Positions 19,976 to 28,175 of a DNA stretch of 55,993 nucleotides are shown here, one piece after another. The stretch lies in assembly GCA_019510435.1 (NCBI GenBank), contig JAEKKJ010000026.1:1-55993 (forward strand), written 5' to 3'. Below the pieces are notes generated by a model. The model did no database searches, had not been told where the DNA came from, and saw only the letters and a list, made by a program, of their open reading frames with translations. Position 1 is the stretch's first letter, and each line of letters starts with the position of its first letter. The stretch is from Caulobacterales bacterium. GTDB taxonomy: Bacteria; Pseudomonadota; Alphaproteobacteria; Caulobacterales; Caulobacteraceae. Both the position numbers and the translations under genes were made by a program.

Positions 19976-20697
19976 GCGGGCTTCTCGGCCACCACCAGCA
20001 TGGAGACGCCAAAGGGAAGGCTTCCCATCCGCAGCAGGATCCTCTCGAAGCCGAAGACCGCCCCCAGCGCCCAGTTCACGACCGCCGCGGGCACCACGTC
20101 ATCGCCCTCTCGCTTGCCGCCGCGCTTGACCAGCCTCACGGCCGCGATGGGGGGAAACAGCAGGCTGTTGAAATAGGTCATCCGCCGGATCCGCCCGCCC
20201 GCCTTCTGGAACAGGGCGACGAAGTCCTCGCGGCGATAGCGGCGCTTGTGGTGATGCACCACATCGTGCTCGCTCCACATCCAGGCATGCGCCGGCACCG
20301 TCGAGATGATCCGGCCACCCGGCTTCAGCAGCCGCATCAGCGCCGCCACGGAATCCAGGTCTCGATCGAGATGCTCGATGACGTCGAAGGCGGCGATCAC
20401 GTCGAAGGGGGCCTCGAACTCGGGGACCGGCTCCGGCAGAAACCCGCCGACCACCGGCACGCCGGTTTCACGCGCCGCATAGGCGCGCGACTCCTCGTCC
20501 GGCTCCAGACCGACCACATGGCCAAAGTGGCTGAGCATGCCAAGGTTGCCGCCCGTGCCACAGCCGACCTCGAGAATGCGGGCGTCGGACGGAATATCCA
20601 TCCGGCGAAGTTCCTCGCTCAGGATCCGACGGCGCGCGCAAAACCACCAATGGGTCCGCTCGATCCGGCGCATGTTTTCGTAGACGCTACGGTCCAT
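19966..20697 (-). CDS. Class I SAM-dependent methyltransferase
   Basis: 243 residues. SAM-binding motif I is ILEVGCGTGGNLGML, with VGLEPDEES (motif II), FDVIAAFDVIEHLDRD (motif III/IV) and LLKPGGRIISTVPAH. The HWWFCARRR lead-in is typical of methyltransferases found beside glycosyltransferases, and the C-terminal part has hydrophobic stretches (NSLLFPPIAAVRLV). It may modify a lipid-linked sugar or its carrier; the substrate is unknown. It sits between the GtrB-like and GtrA-like genes with overlaps of 11 and 10 nt, so it belongs to the same operon. Confidence 0.86.
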   Translation of the reverse strand: MDRSVYENMRRIERTHWWFCARRRILSEELRRMDIPSDARILEVGCGTGGNLGMLSHFGHVVGLEPDEESRAYAARETGVPVVGGFLPEPVPEFEAPFDVIAAFDVIEHLDRDLDSVAALMRLLKPGGRIISTVPAHAWMWSEHDVVHHHKRRYRREDFVALFQKAGGRIRRMTYFNSLLFPPIAAVRLVKRGGKREGDDVVPAAVVNWALGAVFGFERILLRMGSLPFGVSMLVVAEKPACG

Positions 20698-21679
20698 TGG
20701 AGCCCGTCCCGTCGTCGCCCTGGGTGATGTAGACCGGACGCCGCTTCACCTCCATGTACATCCGCCCCAGGTACTCGCCCATGACTCCGAAGGCGACCAT
20801 CTGGACCGAGAAGCAGAACAGCAGCACGACCATCAGCGAGGCGTAGCCGGGCACATCCCGGCCGAGCAGGACCACCCTCACGATCAGGGCGACGCCCGCG
20901 AGGAACGCCAGGAGAGCGGCCCACATCCCCACAGCGCTCCAGACCCGCAGCGGCGCGGTGGAAAACGAGGTGATGCCGTCGATGGCCAGTTTCCAGAGCG
21001 CTGGAGTCTGCCACGACGTCGTGCCGCCTGCGCGCTCGGGACGGACGTAGGGCACGCCCACCTGCTTGAAGCCAACCCAGGCAAAGAGCCCCTTGTTGAA
21101 GCGGTTGCGTTCCTCGAGACGCTTCAGGGCCTCGTTGACCGACCGATCCATGAGCCGGAAGTCCCCGGTGTCCTCCGGGATGGGATAGTCGGAGAGGGCG
21201 TTGAAGACCCTGTAGAACAGGCGCGCCGTGATGCGCTTGCCGAACGAGTCGCTGCTGCGATCGCCGCGCACGCCGTAGACCACGTCATAGCCTCGCTCCC
21301 ACTGGTCGAGGAATTCCGCGATGAGTTCGGGCGGATCCTGGAGGTCCGCATCGAGCGGGACGATCACGTCGCCACGACAGACGTCCAGTCCAGCCGCGAG
21401 CGCCGCCTCCTTCCCGAAATTGCGGGCGAGCGGGAGAACTCGAATGCGAGGGTCGGACAGGGCGCGCTCGCGCAGGAGCGCCAGCGTCGCATCGCGACTG
21501 CCGTCGTCGATGCAGATGACCTCGCACGAGATGCGCAAGGTCGGGATGACCTCGGCCAGCCGGTCGAACAGGATGCCGATGACCGCGGCCTCGTTGTGCA
21601 TCGGAATTACGAGAGAGAGAAGCCGTCCCGCCCGCGAGCGACCGGCTGCGCCACCACGAGGGTCGGCGACGATATCCAT
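20687..21679 (-). CDS. GtrB/DPM1-like polyprenyl-phosphate glycosyltransferase (GT2)
   Basis: About 330 residues. The GT2 catalytic domain contains LLSLVIPMHNEA, ICIDDGSRDAT, ARNFGKEAALAAGLD and the DXD-containing PLDADLQDPPE, followed by two C-terminal membrane helices (WSAVGMWAALLAFLAGVALI and LMVVLLFCFSVQMVAF). This is the GtrB/ArnC-type enzyme that loads a sugar onto undecaprenyl phosphate. ATG 21679 is chosen; GTG 21697 would add six residues and neither has a clean Shine-Dalgarno. First gene of the operon GtrB-methyltransferase-GtrA. Confidence 0.9.
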   Translation of the reverse strand: MDIVADPRGGAAGRSRAGRLLSLVIPMHNEAAVIGILFDRLAEVIPTLRISCEVICIDDGSRDATLALLRERALSDPRIRVLPLARNFGKEAALAAGLDVCRGDVIVPLDADLQDPPELIAEFLDQWERGYDVVYGVRGDRSSDSFGKRITARLFYRVFNALSDYPIPEDTGDFRLMDRSVNEALKRLEERNRFNKGLFAWVGFKQVGVPYVRPERAGGTTSWQTPALWKLAIDGITSFSTAPLRVWSAVGMWAALLAFLAGVALIVRVVLLGRDVPGYASLMVVLLFCFSVQMVAFGVMGEYLGRMYMEVKRRPVYITQGDDGTGSNGP

Positions 21680-21803
21680 TTCAGCACGCAAGCCCACGCC
21701 CCCCGCGGATGCTCAACCGTCAGGAATTCATTAACCCACTATACCTGACCGTTATTCCAGCGAAGAATCTCGCTAAGCGACTCTTTTGCCTGGAAATTGG
21801 GGC

Positions 21804-22541
21804 TTACTTGCCAATTGCGTGCAATCGCGCCCCCTCCGCGCGCAGCCAGGCGCGGTAGCGGCGCTCGTCGCCGACCAGGGCGCGGACGTGGGCCCAGAAG
21901 CGGGGCCCGTGGTTCAGCTCGCGCAAATGGGCGCATTCGTGGGCCGCCACGTAGTCGGCCACCTCGAACGGGGCCAGGGCCAGGCGCCAGGAGTAGCGGA
22001 TCTGCCCGGGCGTCCCGCGCGGCCCCGGCTTGCACGAGCCCCAGCGCGACTTGGCGTCGGCCACCGTCACCTTCGGCATCGGCGCGCCCAGCCGCTCGGC
22101 GTAGTGGGCGGTGCGGGCGGTCAGGACCTCGGTCGCCTTGCGGCGGATCACCAGGATCACCGCGCGGGTGAAGCCTTCGCCCTCGCCCATGGCGACGATG
22201 CGGGGCGTGGAGCCGTCGATGGGTTCGACCCAGCGCGCCCGGCCCGAGCCGCTCTCCAGCCGCACCGGCCGGCCGAACACCTCGATCAGCTCGCCAGGCG
22301 CCAGCAGGCGCGCCTGGGGCAGCTCGGCCAGCCGCTCGGCGATCCAGCCGGCGCGTTCATGGGCGAAGGCGGCGGCCTCGGGGAGGCGGCGCAGGGAGGG
22401 CGCCGTCGCCACCACCTCGCGCTTGGTGCGGTCCAGCCGCAGCGACACCCGCCGCGCGCGCCGATTGACCTTCAGGCGCACGGGCGCGCCGGCCACCTCC
22501 AGCCGGTCGCCATCGGACAACGATCTGCCGAAGGGGCCCAT
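21804..22541 (-). CDS. YgjP/DUF45-type zinc metallopeptidase
   Basis: 245 residues. The C-terminal half has KSRWGSCKPG and the zinc motif HECAHLRELNH (HExxH then His), both diagnostic of the YgjP-like SprT-related metallopeptidase family. The N-terminal half is a beta-rich region with many arginines (VRLKVNRRARRVSLRLDR), as in other members. It is likely cytoplasmic; the physiological substrate is unknown for the family. Downstream of the PHB depolymerase gene on the same strand, 53 bp away. Confidence 0.88.
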   Translation of the reverse strand: MGPFGRSLSDGDRLEVAGAPVRLKVNRRARRVSLRLDRTKREVVATAPSLRRLPEAAAFAHERAGWIAERLAELPQARLLAPGELIEVFGRPVRLESGSGRARWVEPIDGSTPRIVAMGEGEGFTRAVILVIRRKATEVLTARTAHYAERLGAPMPKVTVADAKSRWGSCKPGPRGTPGQIRYSWRLALAPFEVADYVAAHECAHLRELNHGPRFWAHVRALVGDERRYRAWLRAEGARLHAIGK

Positions 22542-22594
22542 GCGGCGAATCTAAGCGAGTCTTCGCCGGTTGCATCCCCGAAGGGCGCGACGGA

Positions 22595-23926
22595 TCAGCG
22601 CTTGCCGTTGCGGGGACGCAGCTGGACCACGCTGTCGGAGGCCTCCACCGGCGGCGGCGGGCGCACCTTCACCTTCGGCAGCCCCGCTTCCATCCGGCGC
22701 ACGAAGTCGCGCACCCGCGGATAGATCTCCTCGCGGAAGCGCTTGCCGTTGAAGACGCCGTAGTGGCCGACGCGGGGCTGGATGTAGTCCTCCTTCATCT
22801 CGATCGGCAGCGAGAGGCACAGGCGGTGGGCCGCCTGAGTCTGGCCGATGCCGGAGATGTCGTCGTTCTCGCCCTCGACCGTCAGCAGGCCGATGTCGGT
22901 GATCCGCTCGGGCCGCACCCGGCGACCCTCGTGATAGAGCTCGCCCTTCGGCAAGAGGTAGCGCTGGAACACCACGTCGACCGTCTGGAGGTAGAACTCC
23001 TCGGTCAGGTCCAGCACCGACAGGTACTCGTCGTAGAATTCCAGGTGTTTGTCGGCGCTGTCGCCGTCGCCGTCCATCAGGTGCGCCAGGTAGCGCCGGT
23101 GCGCCTCCTGGTGCTTGTCCAGGTTCATGGACATGAAGCTCGCCAGCTGCACGAAGCCCGGATAGACGCGCCGGCCCATGCCCGGATAGGGCGCGGGCAC
23201 GTCATAGACCATGTTCGACTGGAACCAGGCGAACGGCCGTTCCTCGGCCAGCTTGTTGGTCACGGTGGGCGAGAGGCGGGCGTCGATCGGCGAGCCCATG
23301 AAGGTCATGGAGGCCGGGCGGCTCTCCTCCTTGTCCTCGGCCATCAGCGCCGCCGCCGCCAGCACCGGCGGGCCCGGCTGGCACACGGCCACCACGTGCG
23401 GCCGCGGCCCCATCTGGCGCAGCATCTCGCGGATGTGGTCGATATAGTCGTGGAAGTCGAAGCGGCCCTCCAGCATCGGCACGTCGCGGGCGTTGCTCCA
23501 CTCGGTGATAAACACCTCGTGGTCCTGCAGGAAGGCCTCCACCGTGCCGCGCAGCAGGGTGGCGTAGTGGCCGGAGAGCGGCGCGGCGATCAGCACCGCC
23601 GGCTCGATCTCGGTCTTCCCGGCGCGCCGCAGGTCGCTCATGTCGCGCACGAAGTGGGTCAGCTTGCACCAGGGAGTTGACCAGACCACCGTCGGGCGCA
23701 CCCGCACCGGCCGGCCGTTGATCTCCACAGTGTCCAGGTGCCAGCCGGGCTTGCCGTAGCGCCGGGTCAGGTTGGCGAAGAGGTCGGAGGTCGCGTAGAG
23801 GCGCCGGCCCAGCTCGCTCTCCGCGCCCGGATTGAGCGGGGAGCTCCAGAAGTCGCGCGCGGCCAGCGCCGCGAACCGCAAGGGCGAGGCGGCGTAGTAG
23901 CCGGCTTCGTAGAGGTGGTAGAGCAT
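22595..23926 (-). CDS. phaZ: Intracellular polyhydroxyalkanoate depolymerase
   Basis: 443 residues matching intracellular PHB depolymerase PhaZ. The start MLYHLYEAGYYAASPLR is typical, and the nucleophile region VVAVCQPGPPVLA has Cys instead of Ser, as described for the Ralstonia PhaZ1 group. Other matching stretches are YIDHIREMLRQMGPRPHV and LLTVEGENDDISGIGQT (Asp region), with the late His in RVGHYGVFNGKRF. It degrades PHB granules to 3-hydroxybutyrate in the cytoplasm. No PHB synthase gene is in the window. Gene order suggests it may follow the SCO gene transcript, 106 bp downstream. Confidence 0.92.
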   Translation of the reverse strand: MLYHLYEAGYYAASPLRFAALAARDFWSSPLNPGAESELGRRLYATSDLFANLTRRYGKPGWHLDTVEINGRPVRVRPTVVWSTPWCKLTHFVRDMSDLRRAGKTEIEPAVLIAAPLSGHYATLLRGTVEAFLQDHEVFITEWSNARDVPMLEGRFDFHDYIDHIREMLRQMGPRPHVVAVCQPGPPVLAAAALMAEDKEESRPASMTFMGSPIDARLSPTVTNKLAEERPFAWFQSNMVYDVPAPYPGMGRRVYPGFVQLASFMSMNLDKHQEAHRRYLAHLMDGDGDSADKHLEFYDEYLSVLDLTEEFYLQTVDVVFQRYLLPKGELYHEGRRVRPERITDIGLLTVEGENDDISGIGQTQAAHRLCLSLPIEMKEDYIQPRVGHYGVFNGKRFREEIYPRVRDFVRRMEAGLPKVKVRPPPPVEASDSVVQLRPRNGKR

Positions 23927-24032
23927 GGGACCGCCTTTGTGCGCCGCAACATAACATGCGAGACCTTAACGGCCACCGCAAGTGCGCGATCCCGAAGACT
24001 CGACAGATGTCCCTCGGCGGCCGACGGATTGC

Positions 24033-24641
24033 TCAGCAGCTGGTCGCGTTCGGCCCTTGCTGCATCGCCGTACGGATCTTGGCCGCGGTCTGCTCCGGCG
24101 TGGCGTTGGGCGGCAGCACGCAGGCGAACCTGGCCTTCGGCGTCATCAGGTAGCTGTAGGCGGCGTGGCTGACCTGGTAGTCGTCGCCGCTGCCCTGGCG
24201 CTGGTAGTAGACGTGATAGGCCTTGGCCGCCGCGTCCACCTGGGCCTGGCTGCCGGTCAGCCCGATCAGATGCTTCGGAAAGGCGTCGTTGGCCACATAG
24301 GCCTTCATCTGGGCCACGGTGTCCCGGGCCGGATCCACCGAGACGAACACGGTCTGGAAGTCGTCCGCCTTGGCGCCCAGCAGCGGCTCCACCTGTTTCA
24401 GGGCGAACAGCGTCGTCGGGCAGATGTCGGGGCAGTGGGTATAGCCGAAGAACACCACGCTCCACTTGCCCTTCAGCACATCCTGGTCGACCGTGCGTCC
24501 CGATGTGTCCACCAATTGGAACGGTCCGCCCACGGCGACGGTTGATTGCGGACCAAGCACACCCTTGCGCACCGCGAGGCCGGTAAGGATGGCAAGGGCG
24601 AGCGCCAGGACCGCGATGACCGCCAGGATCCGTTTGGACAT
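24033..24641 (-). CDS. SCO1/SenC/PrrC-family copper chaperone or thiol reductase
   Basis: 202 residues with one N-terminal membrane helix (residues 5-24) and a periplasmic thioredoxin-like SCO domain. Copper ligands are C70 and C74 (THCPDICPTT) and H159 (YQVSHAAYSY). SCO proteins insert copper into the CuA site of cytochrome c oxidase or act as thiol reductases. ATG 24641 has a strong AAGGAGG 7 nt upstream. It is divergent from regB with a 51-bp gap. In Rhodobacter the SCO homologue PrrC is encoded between prrB and prrA, so this linkage is functionally meaningful. Confidence 0.92.
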   Translation of the reverse strand: MSKRILAVIAVLALALAILTGLAVRKGVLGPQSTVAVGGPFQLVDTSGRTVDQDVLKGKWSVVFFGYTHCPDICPTTLFALKQVEPLLGAKADDFQTVFVSVDPARDTVAQMKAYVANDAFPKHLIGLTGSQAQVDAAAKAYHVYYQRQGSGDDYQVSHAAYSYLMTPKARFACVLPPNATPEQTAAKIRTAMQQGPNATSC

Positions 24642-24692
24642 CGAACGCCTCCTTACGATACGCGGCGCCGCCGCCTGGCGGGACTGACCGCC

Positions 24693-26048
24693 ATGGCCAA
24701 GCCGCCGATCCCCGCCGCCGGCCTCGATACGGCCCACTCCACGGGCGCGCAAGACGTGTGGGACACGGCCGCCATCCGGCGGGGCCACCTGCGGGTCCGA
24801 ACCCTGGTCAGCGTCCGCTGGATGGTGGTGGGCGGCGAGGTCGCCCTGATCGCGGCCATGGCCTTCGTCCTCGGCTACCACGGCCCCTACCTCGCCTGCC
24901 TGGGGGTGATCGCGACCGGGGCGGTCCTCAACCTGATCACCGGCGCGGTCTGGCCGATGCCGCGGGTGCTGGGCGACCGCGAGGCCCTGGGGCAGCTGTC
25001 GTTCGACCTGCTGCAGGTGTCCGCCCTGATGGGACTGATCGGCGGCACCGCCAATCCGTTCGTGCTGGTGCTGATCGCCCCGGTGACGCTGGCCGCAGCA
25101 ACCCTGCCCCTGCGGCCCGTGCTGCTGGTGGGGGGCTTGGCCTCGGTGCTGTCGCTGGGGCTGGCGGTGGTGTCCCTGCCCTATCCGGCGGTGTCGCCCG
25201 AGCCGCGGCTGAGCCTGGAGTACCGGTTGATCTCCGCCGTCGCCAATATCGCGGGCATCGCCCTGGTGGCCGGCTATGTGCGCCAGTCGGTGGTGGAGGC
25301 GGCGCGGATGGCGTTGGCGCTGGACGTCACCCAGGCGGTGCTGTCGCGCGAGCAGCGGCTGTCGGCCCTGGGCGCCCTGGCCGCGGCGGCGGCGCACGAG
25401 CTGGGCACGCCGCTGGCCACCATCTCCATCGTCGCCAAGGAGATGACGCGGGAGGCCCCGACCGCCCAGGTCAAGGAGGACGCCGAGCTCCTGATGCAGC
25501 AGGCCGAGCGCTGCCGCGACATCCTGCGCCGGCTGGCCGCGACGCCCGACAAGGCCACCGACGAGGTGCACGAGCGCCTGTCCCTGCGCCAGCTGGTGCA
25601 GGAGGTGATCGAGCCCCACACCAACGCCTCCAAGGAGGTGCGGGTGGAAGCGATCGTCACCGGGGCGAAGAACGTGAAGACCCCCGACGTCCGCCGCCTG
25701 CCCGAGATCACCCACGCCTTCACCTCGTTCGTGGAGAATGCGGTGGACTTCGCCCAGTCCGAGATCCTGGTCTCCGCCCGCTTCGACGCCGAGACCATCA
25801 CCATCGAGGTGCGCGACGACGGCCCCGGCTTCGCTCCCGAGATCCTGGCCAAGCTGGGCGAGCCCTATGTCACCAGCCGCCCCGGCGCGGAGGGCTCACG
25901 CACGGGGCACATCGGCATGGGCCTCGGCTTTTTCATCTCCAAGACCCTGCTGGAGCGCACCGGCGCGACGGTCAGTTTCCAGAACGGCAAGCCGCGCGGG
26001 GCCATAGTTTCGGCGCGCTGGGCCCGTTCTGAGTTGGAAGCGGCATGA
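24693..26048 (+). CDS. regB: Redox sensor histidine kinase RegB/PrrB/ActS
   Basis: 451 residues with six membrane helices (about residues 40-195), then a DHp and HATPase domain. The quinone-site signature GGTANPF is at 117-123, the phospho-acceptor is H235 (AAAHELGTPLAT), and the redox-active cysteine equivalent is C274 (QQAERCRDIL). ATP-binding boxes are FVENAVDFA, VRDDGPGFAP and GMGLGFFISK. It senses the ubiquinone pool and thiol redox state and phosphorylates RegA. ATG 24693 is the start that keeps the normal N-terminus; the open frame upstream overlaps the SCO gene. Confidence 0.95.
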   Translation: MAKPPIPAAGLDTAHSTGAQDVWDTAAIRRGHLRVRTLVSVRWMVVGGEVALIAAMAFVLGYHGPYLACLGVIATGAVLNLITGAVWPMPRVLGDREALGQLSFDLLQVSALMGLIGGTANPFVLVLIAPVTLAAATLPLRPVLLVGGLASVLSLGLAVVSLPYPAVSPEPRLSLEYRLISAVANIAGIALVAGYVRQSVVEAARMALALDVTQAVLSREQRLSALGALAAAAAHELGTPLATISIVAKEMTREAPTAQVKEDAELLMQQAERCRDILRRLAATPDKATDEVHERLSLRQLVQEVIEPHTNASKEVRVEAIVTGAKNVKTPDVRRLPEITHAFTSFVENAVDFAQSEILVSARFDAETITIEVRDDGPGFAPEILAKLGEPYVTSRPGAEGSRTGHIGMGLGFFISKTLLERTGATVSFQNGKPRGAIVSARWARSELEAA

Positions 26049-26139
26049 GGCTCACGCAGCTTTGCTTGCCGAAACGCGTTCAACTGCGGCACTCTGCCGC
26101 AGTTAGTAGTGAGGGAGCCCTCAACCGAGGGTGTGCGGA

Positions 26140-26697
26140 ATGACCGATCTCTCCGCCGAAGTGACCGCTCTTGCCGACAAGAGCCTCTTGGTCCTCGACG
26201 ACGACGCCCCCTTGCGAACGCGCCTGGGCCGCGCGCTGGAGCAGCGGGGCTTCGAGCCGACGCTGGTCGGCAGCGTGCAGGAAGCGATCGCCGCCGTGAA
26301 GGCCAAGGCGCCCGCCTACGCCGTGCTCGACATGCGGCTGGAGGACGGGTCGGGGCTGAAGGTGGTGGAGGCGGTGCGCGACGCCCGCCCGGACGCCAAG
26401 ATCATCATGCTCACCGGCTACGGCAACATCGCCACCGCGGTGCAGGCGGTGAAGGCCGGGGCGGTGGACTACCTCTCCAAGCCCGCCGACGCCGACGACG
26501 TAGTCCGCGCCCTCCTGGCCAAGGGCGACGCGGCTCCGGCCCCGCCGGAAAACCCCATGAGCGCCGACCGGGTGCGCTGGGAGCACATCCAGCGGGTCTA
26601 TGAGCTCTGCAACCACAACGTCTCGGAGACCGCGCGGCGCCTCAACATGCACCGCCGCACCCTCCAGCGCATCCTCGCCAAACGCGCCCCGCGGTAG
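26140..26697 (+). CDS. regA: Redox response regulator RegA/PrrA/ActR
   Basis: 185 residues, the usual RegA length. Receiver domain: acidic pocket D20-D22 (VLDDDAPLRT), phospho-acceptor D64 (YAVLDMRLEDGSG), then MLTGYGNIATAVQAVKAGA and the conserved Lys in YLSKPAD. A proline linker leads to a Fis-type HTH (NVSETARRLNMHRRTLQRIL) that is nearly invariant among RegA proteins. It controls respiration, carbon and nitrogen fixation genes in alphaproteobacteria. ATG 26140 is preceded by GAGGG at 8 nt; GTG 26131 abuts the SD and is rejected. It follows regB by 91 bp. Confidence 0.95.
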   Translation: MTDLSAEVTALADKSLLVLDDDAPLRTRLGRALEQRGFEPTLVGSVQEAIAAVKAKAPAYAVLDMRLEDGSGLKVVEAVRDARPDAKIIMLTGYGNIATAVQAVKAGAVDYLSKPADADDVVRALLAKGDAAPAPPENPMSADRVRWEHIQRVYELCNHNVSETARRLNMHRRTLQRILAKRAPR

Positions 26698-26748
26698 CGG
26701 GCGGTCGTATCCTTCTCCCCTGCGGGAGACGGAAATCGAGGATCGTGC

Positions 26749-27207
26749 TCACAGCTCCGTCGCCGCCACCCCCGCGGCGCGGAGGGCGGCCAGGCGGGCG
26801 AAGGCCAGGGTGAGGGCCTTGCGGCGGGCGCCGGCCAGGGCCGCCACGGGGGCCTCGCGCAGGATGGCGCCGCCGAAGCCGTCGGCGACGATGAGGCCGG
26901 GTTCCTCGGGCAGGATCTCGCGCGGGAACTCCGGCGCCACGGCGAAGGCGAAGGCGTCGCAATAGGGTTGGTATTCCGGCCACTTGGCGTCGGTGCGGAA
27001 GTCCTCCACCCCCGACTTCACCTCGACGATGAAGATCTGGCCCTTCGGCCCCAGCGCCATCAGGTCCGCCCGCCGGCCGTTCGGCAGCGTCACCTCCGGC
27101 AGGGGCGCATAGCCCAGGGCGGTCAACAGGCGCGCGGCGCCGCGGGTGACGGTGGCGGTGGTCTCCGGGCGCGAAATGACGGCCGTGACGAGGGCGGTGA
27201 CGTCCAT
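26749..27207 (-). CDS. mmcB: MmcB-type DNA repair putative endonuclease
   Basis: 152 residues with a PD-(D/E)xK-like core: VTRGAARLLTALGY, RRADLMALG (Asp) and IFIVEVKSGVEDFRTD (ExK), then WPEYQPYCDAFAFAV. This matches MmcB of Caulobacter, an SOS-linked protein implicated in DNA repair. ATG 27207 has AAGGTGA just upstream. An alphaproteobacterial LexA box lies 12-26 bp before the start, which supports both the identification and SOS control. Convergent with regA. Confidence 0.88.
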   Translation of the reverse strand: MDVTALVTAVISRPETTATVTRGAARLLTALGYAPLPEVTLPNGRRADLMALGPKGQIFIVEVKSGVEDFRTDAKWPEYQPYCDAFAFAVAPEFPREILPEEPGLIVADGFGGAILREAPVAALAGARRKALTLAFARLAALRAAGVAATEL

Positions 27208-27218
27208 GCCGTCACCTT

Positions 27219-27233
27219 GTTCCGCCTTCGTTC
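27219..27233 (-). promoter_or_regulatory. LexA (SOS) box upstream of mmcB
   Basis: GTTC-CGCCTTC-GTTC on the plus strand (GAAC-N7-GAAC on the minus strand) is an exact match to the alphaproteobacterial LexA consensus GTTC-N7-GTTC. It ends 12 bp before the mmcB ATG, a position compatible with repression. Direct sequence match; LexA binding itself is inferred. Confidence 0.85.
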
Positions 27234-27276
27234 CGAATTCAAGCGGCGCCGCAATCACCCGGCAGCCCGCGCTCGG

Positions 27277-27819
27277 TCAGTCGCCCGAGCCCAGCCGCAT
27301 CGGCTGCGGGAATTCCAGACGGCCGACGTCGAAGCCCATCTGGCGGATGTGGGCCAGGGCCTGGGCGCGGATGGCGGTGGGCAGGGTCGGCTTCTGCGAC
27401 ATCAGCCACAGGTACTTGCCGTTGGCGGTGGCCAGCACCAGCCAGCCCTGGTCCGGATGGTGCTCCAGCACCCAGTACTCCTGGCTGACGATGCCGCCGA
27501 AGAAGCTCATCTTGAACTTGGCGTTCGTGGCCGGGTCGGCGACCGTGGCCTTGGCCTTCCACACCGAGAGCGGCCCGTCCGGCGCGCCCTTGTGGCAGGA
27601 CTGCACCACCGCAAAGCCCCAGCTCTGCGGCGTCCAGTCCGAGGCGCCGGCCTCGCAGCCCTTCTGGATCTGGTTCGGGAAGCGCGCCACCTCGTACCAG
27701 CGGCCCATCATCTTGGTCAGCTCGATGTGCTGGGTCGGCTCAGGCTGGGCCTGGGCGGCCGCCATGGGCGCGAGCATCAGGGCGGCGGAGAGCGCCGCAA
27801 GGATCAGGCGTCGAAGCAT
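27277..27819 (-). CDS. Bacterial lipocalin family protein (Blc-like)
   Basis: 180 residues with a signal peptide (about residues 1-25, AAAQAQ). The lipocalin motif 1 is MMGRWYEVARFPN, followed by beta-strand segments (KFKMSFFGGIVSQEYWVLEH, LVLATANGKYLWLMSQ) and the closing helix (AIRAQALAHIRQMGFD). There is no lipobox cysteine at the mature N-terminus, unlike E. coli Blc, so it is probably a soluble periplasmic protein. Two cysteines (KGCEAG, QSCHKG) may form a disulfide. ATG 27819 is preferred over GTG 27831; neither has a clear SD. Confidence 0.88.
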   Translation of the reverse strand: MLRRLILAALSAALMLAPMAAAQAQPEPTQHIELTKMMGRWYEVARFPNQIQKGCEAGASDWTPQSWGFAVVQSCHKGAPDGPLSVWKAKATVADPATNAKFKMSFFGGIVSQEYWVLEHHPDQGWLVLATANGKYLWLMSQKPTLPTAIRAQALAHIRQMGFDVGRLEFPQPMRLGSGD

Positions 27820-28175
27820 GTTGCGGTGCACTATCGGAAAGGTGTGACGAACGGAACGCCCCGGAGCGCGCGATATAGGGACGCACGGCCAACATGACCA
27901 GCGGCTGAATGGAGCCGTCAGGAGGGTTGATCAAAGGTTGACGAGCTTGGCTGTTCGCTGCTGCGAAAACCGGCGCCGCGGACGCGCCGAAGGCAAGAAA
28001 AACACGAAGACCACCAAGATCACGAAGACCACGAAGAGGTGAAGGCTATCGCCGCCGCCGCGGGCCAACCTGGGCCCCTTGGTGGTCTTGGTGTCTTTGG
28101 CGGTCTTGGTGTCGAATAGCGGCGCTGACGCGCCACGCCGGCTCCAAAGCCAGCGCAGCCCGCTGCGCGCTACGC
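27820..28175. other. Intergenic region with an inverted pair of CACGAAGACC-type repeats
   Basis: 356 bp between the ferritin-like and lipocalin genes. It holds the lipocalin promoter near 27830-27950 and a large inverted repeat at about 28002-28114 (separate entry). I see no coding potential in the rest. Confidence 0.5.
28002..28114. repeat. Imperfect inverted repeat built from short CACGAAGACC units
   Basis: The left arm (28002-28038) is made of near-tandem units such as CACGAAGACCACCAAG and CACGAAGACCACGAAG. The right arm (28077-28114) is roughly the reverse complement (CTTGGTGGTCTTGGTGTC then TTTGGCGGTCTTGGTG). The two could fold into a stem of about 36 bp with a 38-nt GC-rich loop, 60 bp downstream of the ferritin-like gene. 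Similar short repeats occur between genes in unrelated bacteria (recalled). Possibly a terminator for that gene. Confidence 0.7.

Noticed and set aside
26714..26729. Terminator between regA and mmcB
   Set aside because: TCTCCC-ctgc-GGGAGA is a 6-bp stem with no U-tract on either strand; it may be a remnant of a repeat.
28002..28114. CRISPR array
   Set aside because: Units are only about 16-18 nt, have no spacers of constant length, and face each other; no cas genes are near.
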